Below, in pieces: positions 60,325-64,000 of a DNA stretch of 64,000 nt; position 1 is the first letter of the stretch; every line of letters begins with the position of its first letter. The stretch is from JBFXCS01 sp050181915 (GTDB lineage: Bacteria > Actinomycetota > Thermoleophilia > Miltoncostaeales > Miltoncostaeaceae). The notes beneath the pieces are model-generated. The model saw only the letters and a program-made list of their open reading frames with translations. It was not told where the DNA came from and ran no database searches. The position numbers and the translations under genes were made by a program. The stretch lies in NCBI GenBank assembly GCA_050181915.1, contig JBFXCS010000001.1:558001-622000 (forward strand). Direction: 5' to 3'.

Positions 60325-61776
60325 GTGCCGCCCTACCCTCCCGAGGCGATGGGCCACCTGGCGAGCCCCGTCGGCGCCGGCCCGATGGAGGCCCCCGACG
60401 CGGTCGGGGAGTCGGGGAGCGGCGCCTGCGGCGACCTGGTGCGCATCGCGCTGCGCATCGCCGGGGGACGGGTGCGCGACGCGCGCTTCCAGGCGTTCGG
60501 CTGCGGCGCCGCGACCGCCGCGGCGAGCGCGGCGTGCGCCCGCCTGAGGGGCGCGAGCCTCGCGGAGGCGCTGAGCCTGGGCGCGGACGACCTCGACGCC
60601 GACCTCGGCCGGCCCGGTCCCGCCCGCCGCCACGGCCCGGAGATCGCGGAGGACGCCGTCGCGCGGGCCCTCGAGGCGTGGTTCTCGGCGCGGCTCGGCG
60701 AGACGGGCCTGCCGCTCGACGCCGGCCGCGTCGCGGTGGCGATGAGCGGGGGGGTCGACAGCGCCGTGGCGGCGATGCTGCTGCGCGACCGGGGGCTGGA
60801 CGTGGTCGGGGTGACGATGCGCCTGTGGCACGACCCGGGCGCCGCCGCGGCCGAGCGGTCGTGCTGCTCGCCCGAGACCGTCCGTCTGGCGCGCGCCGGC
60901 GCCCGCGCCCTGGGCATCCCGCATCTCGTGCTCGACGTCGCCGAGCCCTTCCGGGCCGGGGTGGTGGAGGACTTCGTCGCCGGCTACCGCGCCGGCCGCA
61001 CGCCGAACCCCTGCGTGACCTGCAACGGCTCGGTCCGCTTCCGCATCCTCGCCCAGGCCGCGGCCCTGCTGGGGGCGCACGGGCTCGCCACCGGCCACTA
61101 CGCCCGCCTCGAGGGCGGCCCCGCGGGCGCGGCGCCCGCGATCGCCCGCGCCGCCGACGGCGCCAAGGACCAGAGCTACATGCTGGCGATGCTCGGCCCG
61201 CGGGTGCGCGAGCGCCTGCGCTTCCCCCTGGGCGGGCTGCGCAAGGACGAGGTCCGCGCCCTCGCGCGCGCCGCCGGGCTGCCCGCCGCGGACGCGGTCG
61301 AGAGCCAGGAGGTGTGCTTCGTCGGCGAGGGCGGGTACGTGCCGTTCATGCGCCGCACGGCAGGCCTGGAGCCGCGCCCCGGCCCCATCGAGGACATGGG
61401 GGGCCGCGTGCTGGGCACCCACGCCGGCTACTGGGCCTTCACGGTCGGCCAGCGCCGCGGCCTGGGCGTCGCCGCGCCGGAGCCGCTGTACGTGCTCTCC
61501 ACCGACCCCGCCCGCAACGCCGTGGTGGTGGGCCCGCGCGAGGCGCTGGCCACGCGCGAGCTGGCGCTCGACGGGGTGCGCGTGCACGGGGAGCTGGGCG
61601 ACGACGCCCTCGAGGTGCGGGTGCGATACCGTGGCCGGCCGCTGCGCGGACGGGCCGTCGCCGACGGATCCCGGCTGCGCGTGGAGTTGATCGATCCGGC
61701 CGACGGGGTGGCTCCCGGACAGACCGCGGCGCTCTACCGCGACGGTCGCCTGGTGGCGGCCGGTACCATCGCGTGA
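60325..61776 (+). CDS. mnmA: IscU/NifU-like domain fused to tRNA 2-thiouridylase MnmA
   Basis: A 483-residue fusion. Residues 1-120 resemble IscU/NifU-N (GACGDLVRIALRI, RFQAFGCGAATAAASAACARLRG, AEDAVARALEAW); two of the three cluster cysteines remain (Cys35, Cys60) and the third position is Gly104. Residues 135-483 are MnmA, which thiolates U34 of tRNA-Lys/Glu/Gln: PP-loop SGGVDSAVAA at 141, Cys230 in NPCVTCN, Cys331 in SQEVCFV, and GQRRGLGV. GTG 60325 follows a TAnnnT box; ATG 60349 is an alternative. iscS is not in the window. Confidence 0.9.
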   Translation: MPPYPPEAMGHLASPVGAGPMEAPDAVGESGSGACGDLVRIALRIAGGRVRDARFQAFGCGAATAAASAACARLRGASLAEALSLGADDLDADLGRPGPARRHGPEIAEDAVARALEAWFSARLGETGLPLDAGRVAVAMSGGVDSAVAAMLLRDRGLDVVGVTMRLWHDPGAAAAERSCCSPETVRLARAGARALGIPHLVLDVAEPFRAGVVEDFVAGYRAGRTPNPCVTCNGSVRFRILAQAAALLGAHGLATGHYARLEGGPAGAAPAIARAADGAKDQSYMLAMLGPRVRERLRFPLGGLRKDEVRALARAAGLPAADAVESQEVCFVGEGGYVPFMRRTAGLEPRPGPIEDMGGRVLGTHAGYWAFTVGQRRGLGVAAPEPLYVLSTDPARNAVVVGPREALATRELALDGVRVHGELGDDALEVRVRYRGRPLRGRAVADGSRLRVELIDPADGVAPGQTAALYRDGRLVAAGTIA

Positions 61777-61804
61777 CCGTCGCCGAGCAGGAGGAGTAGC
61801 GAAA

Positions 61805-62383
61805 GTGGATTGGTCCGACGTCCTGAAGCTCGCGTTGTCGATCTTTCTGATCCTGACCGGCGTCGGGTTGGCCTACCTCTTCCTGCGCATGGCGGGCGTC
61901 TTCGCCCGCCTCGGCACGTCGCTGACGCGCGTCACGGACGAGGTCGTGCCGATCCTGAGCCGTGCCCAGACCACCGTCGACGGCATCAACCTGGAGCTGG
62001 CCCGCGTCGACGAGATGATGAAGACCGCGGTCGGCGCCACGAAGGGCGCCGAGAAGACCGTGCAGGCCGTCTCGAACGCCGTCACGAAGCCGGTCCGCAA
62101 GATCAGCGGCCTGGCCGCCGGCGCCCGCGAGGCCGTGGCCACGCTGCGCGCCCGCCGCGCCGCCGAGGCGGCCGCGGCCGCCGAGCGCGCCCAGGCGCCG
62201 GCCGCGGAGCCGCCGGTCGGGCCGGTGGTGCCGGACGGCCTGATCATCCCGGAGGAGCCGGCGACGCCCGCCGCGCCGTCCGTCGACGGGGCGTCGGCGC
62301 CGCCGGCCGCGGCCGAGGCGCCCGCGGCGCCCCCGCCGCCGGACGAGCCCCAGCCCGCCCCCCGGCACGAGAGCCCCTACTGA
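61805..62383 (+). CDS. DUF948-type membrane protein
   Basis: A 192-residue protein with one N-terminal membrane helix (VLKLALSIFLILTGVGLAYLFLRMAGVF), a coiled-coil-like amphipathic segment (TDEVVPILSRAQTTVDGINLELARVDEMMKTA) and a C-terminal tail of Ala, Pro and Glu. DUF948 proteins resemble chemotaxis receptor stalks and have no known function. GTG 61805 has AGGAGGAG upstream. It overlaps the next gene by one base; the pair lies before alaS as in other actinobacteria. Confidence 0.82.
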   Translation: MDWSDVLKLALSIFLILTGVGLAYLFLRMAGVFARLGTSLTRVTDEVVPILSRAQTTVDGINLELARVDEMMKTAVGATKGAEKTVQAVSNAVTKPVRKISGLAAGAREAVATLRARRAAEAAAAAERAQAPAAEPPVGPVVPDGLIIPEEPATPAAPSVDGASAPPAAAEAPAAPPPPDEPQPAPRHESPY

Positions 62384-62613
62384 TGGGCAGGCTCCTGAAG
62401 ATCGGCGTCGTCGGCGCCGTCGTCGGATGGCTGCACTCGATCGGGGCCCTCGACCCGCGCCTGTGGATCGACACGCTCAAGCGCGAGAGGGAGCGGATCC
62501 CCGAGCAGGTGAAGGAGGCCCTCGCAGCCGGCAAGCGGGCCGCCTCCGACACCGAGGCCGCCCTCGAGCGCGAGATCGAGGACGCGTTCGGCGACGGCGC
62601 CGGCCGGCGCTGA
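62383..62613 (+). CDS. Small protein between DUF948 gene and alaS
   Basis: A 76-residue protein with a short hydrophobic N-terminus (LLKIGVVGAVVGWLHSIGAL) and a charged helix (TLKRERERIPEQVKEALAAGKRAASDTEAALEREIEDAFG). It may be a membrane-associated partner of the DUF948 protein, since ATG 62383 shares a base with its stop. No family is recognised. Confidence 0.65.
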   Translation: MGRLLKIGVVGAVVGWLHSIGALDPRLWIDTLKRERERIPEQVKEALAAGKRAASDTEAALEREIEDAFGDGAGRR

Positions 62614-62654
62614 GACGGCCGCCTCCGACACCCGGTCCGCCTCCCTTCCGTTGG

Positions 62655-62660
62655 TAAAGT
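62655..62660 (+). promoter_or_regulatory. -10 box before alaS
   Basis: TAAAGT ends 10 bases before ATG 62671 with no Shine-Dalgarno between, which suggests a near-leaderless alaS transcript. Confidence 0.5.
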
Positions 62661-62670
62661 GAACGGTCGC

Positions 62671-64000
62671 ATGACGACTGACGAGATCCGCGCGGCCTTT
62701 CGCGACTACTTCGTCGGGCAGGGTCACCTGGCTCTGCCCTCGGCCTCGCTCGTCCCCTTCGAGGACGATCCCTCCGTGCTGCTCACGATCGCCGGGATGC
62801 AGCCGCTCAAGGCCTTCTTCCTGGGGGCCGCCGAGCCGCCCTCACGGCGCCTCACCAGCTGCCAGAAGGTGTTCCGCACGGTCGACATCGACCAGGTGGG
62901 CCACACCGCCCGCCACCTCACCTTCTTCGAGATGCTCGGCAACTTCTCGATCGGCGACTACTTCAAGGACGACGCCATCCGCTTCGGCTGGGAGGTGTCG
63001 ACCGAGGTGTACGGCCTGGATCCCGAGCAGATCTGGATCACGGTGTTCGAGGGGGCCGAGGGCGTGCCCGCCGACGACGAGGCGGTCGAGCGCTGGGTGG
63101 AGCTGGGCGTGCCGCGCGACCGCATCCAGGCCCTGGGCGAGGCCGACAACTTCTGGAAGGCCGGTCCGACGGGCCCGTGCGGGCCGAACACCGAGCTGTA
63201 CATCGACCGCGGCGAGGCCTACGGCCCGCCCGGCGGTCCCGCGGTGGGCGGCGACCGCTTCCTCGAGTTCTGGAACCTCGTGTTCATGCAGTACGACCGG
63301 GCGGCCGACGGCTCGCTCACGCCCCTGCCGGCCAAGAACATCGACACCGGCCTGGGCCTGGAGCGGATGGCGGTCATCAAGCAGGGCGTCGACACGGTGT
63401 TCGACACCGACGGCTTCCGGCCGCTCATCACCTGGACCGAGCGGCGCACGGGGCGCAGCTACGGATCGGTGCCCCGCGACGACCGGGCGCTGCGCGTGAT
63501 GGCCGACCACGGGCGCGCCATGACCTTCCTCGCCTCGGACGGCGTCACCCCGAGCAACGAGGGCCGCGGCTACGTGATGCGCCGCATCGTGCGCCGCGCT
63601 GTCAGCGAGGCCGGTCACCTGGGCCTGGAGCCGTCGGCCGTCGCGGACATCAGCGAGGTGGTGGTCGAGCTCTACCGCGACGCCTACCCGGAGCTGGCGG
63701 AGCGGGCGTCCGCGGTGCGCGACGTGCTGGGCGCCGAGGCCGAGCAGTTCGCCCGCACCCTCACCCAGGGGCGGCGCCTGCTGGCCGAGGTGATCGACCG
63801 CTCGCGGGCCGGCGGCAGGGTGTCGGGCGACGACGCCTTCCGTCTGCACGACACGTACGGCTTCCCCCTCGACCTGACCCTGGAGGCGGCCGCCGACGCC
63901 GGCCTGGCCGTCGACGCCGAGGGCTTCGAGCGGCTGATGGCCGACCAGCGCGAGCGCTCCCGGGTGGGCGGCCACGCCGCCGCCGGCGGCGACGTCGCCG
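62671..64000 (+). CDS. alaS: Alanyl-tRNA synthetase, N-terminal part
   Basis: The first 443 residues of AlaRS; the gene runs past the window. The class II catalytic core is clear: FVGQGHLALPSASLVP, TIAGMQPLKAFFLG, CQKVFRT, GHTARHLTFFEMLGNFSIGDYF, FWKAGPTGPCGPNTELY and FWNLVFMQYDR with LPAKNIDTGLGLER. MADHGRAMTFLASDGVTPSNEGRGYVMRRIVRRA follows. The editing domain and C-Ala domain are beyond the edge. alaS downstream of mnmA matches the order found in many Gram-positive genomes. Confidence 0.97.
   Translation, partial: MTTDEIRAAFRDYFVGQGHLALPSASLVPFEDDPSVLLTIAGMQPLKAFFLGAAEPPSRRLTSCQKVFRTVDIDQVGHTARHLTFFEMLGNFSIGDYFKDDAIRFGWEVSTEVYGLDPEQIWITVFEGAEGVPADDEAVERWVELGVPRDRIQALGEADNFWKAGPTGPCGPNTELYIDRGEAYGPPGGPAVGGDRFLEFWNLVFMQYDRAADGSLTPLPAKNIDTGLGLERMAVIKQGVDTVFDTDGFRPLITWTERRTGRSYGSVPRDDRALRVMADHGRAMTFLASDGVTPSNEGRGYVMRRIVRRAVSEAGHLGLEPSAVADISEVVVELYRDAYPELAERASAVRDVLGAEAEQFARTLTQGRRLLAEVIDRSRAGGRVSGDDAFRLHDTYGFPLDLTLEAAADAGLAVDAEGFERLMADQRERSRVGGHAAAGGDVA

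Overview
The window is one very GC-rich bacterial chromosome segment, mostly made of tightly packed housekeeping operons whose genes overlap by 1-4 bases and often start with GTG. SepF, a GarA-type FHA protein next to an FtsR-type MerR regulator, a PpgK-type polyphosphate glucokinase, an RsiG-like protein and many leaderless TAnnnT promoters all point to Actinomycetota. The gene set and very high GC fit a deep-branching class such as Thermoleophilia; that placement is inference.

Region by region: (1) 1-2.4 kb is the end of a histidine operon (hisB'-hisH-hisA-hisF), followed by a RidA protein. (2) 3-9.3 kb holds a CCA-type nucleotidyltransferase and a cell-division/envelope cluster (pgeF, PLP-binding YggS, sepF, proC, yggT, DUF167, lspA, rluD). 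(3) 9.4-13.8 kb is the rpsB-tsf-pyrH-frr-uppS-cdsA block. (4) 13.9-20.7 kb has an M42 peptidase, a MarR/DJ-1 pair with a clear operator, and a ROK repressor divergent from a xylose-type ABC transporter. (5) 20.8-32.8 kb has a large secreted propeller-like protein, dxr-rseP, a methyltransferase divergent from a giant SARP/BTAD-AAA regulator, ispG, tRNA-Pro and pgsA. (6) 32.8-45.2 kb has a signalling cluster (RsiG-like, GarA-like, FtsR-like), apt, ppgK, an M32 peptidase, ferritin, PilZ, a subtilase, a J-protein, a RodZ-like protein, two universal stress proteins (one fused to an OsmC-like domain) and a VOC protein. (7) 45.2-51.3 kb is a lower-GC accessory island. (8) 51.3-64 kb has tRNA-Glu and tRNA-Gln, a two-subunit ABC exporter, a formiminotransferase, and hisS-aspS-6S RNA candidate-mnmA-alaS.

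The island carries the best candidate for an undescribed system: a five-gene, fully overlapping minus-strand operon (47235 down to 45180). It encodes two related small helix-turn-helix proteins, a coiled-coil/winged-helix protein, a protein with a helical domain joined to a nuclease-like alpha/beta domain, and a short protein repeating that helical domain. Around it lie a decayed antitoxin/PIN-toxin pair cut by a decayed IS3 element, a lipoprotein, and a broken excisionase-like gene beside the tRNA pair. This looks like the remnant of an integrated element.

Other notable items are an IscU-MnmA fusion, a candidate 6S RNA with a foldable rod structure, an RsiG-like protein with a single c-di-GMP motif, and several perfect dyads in divergent promoters.
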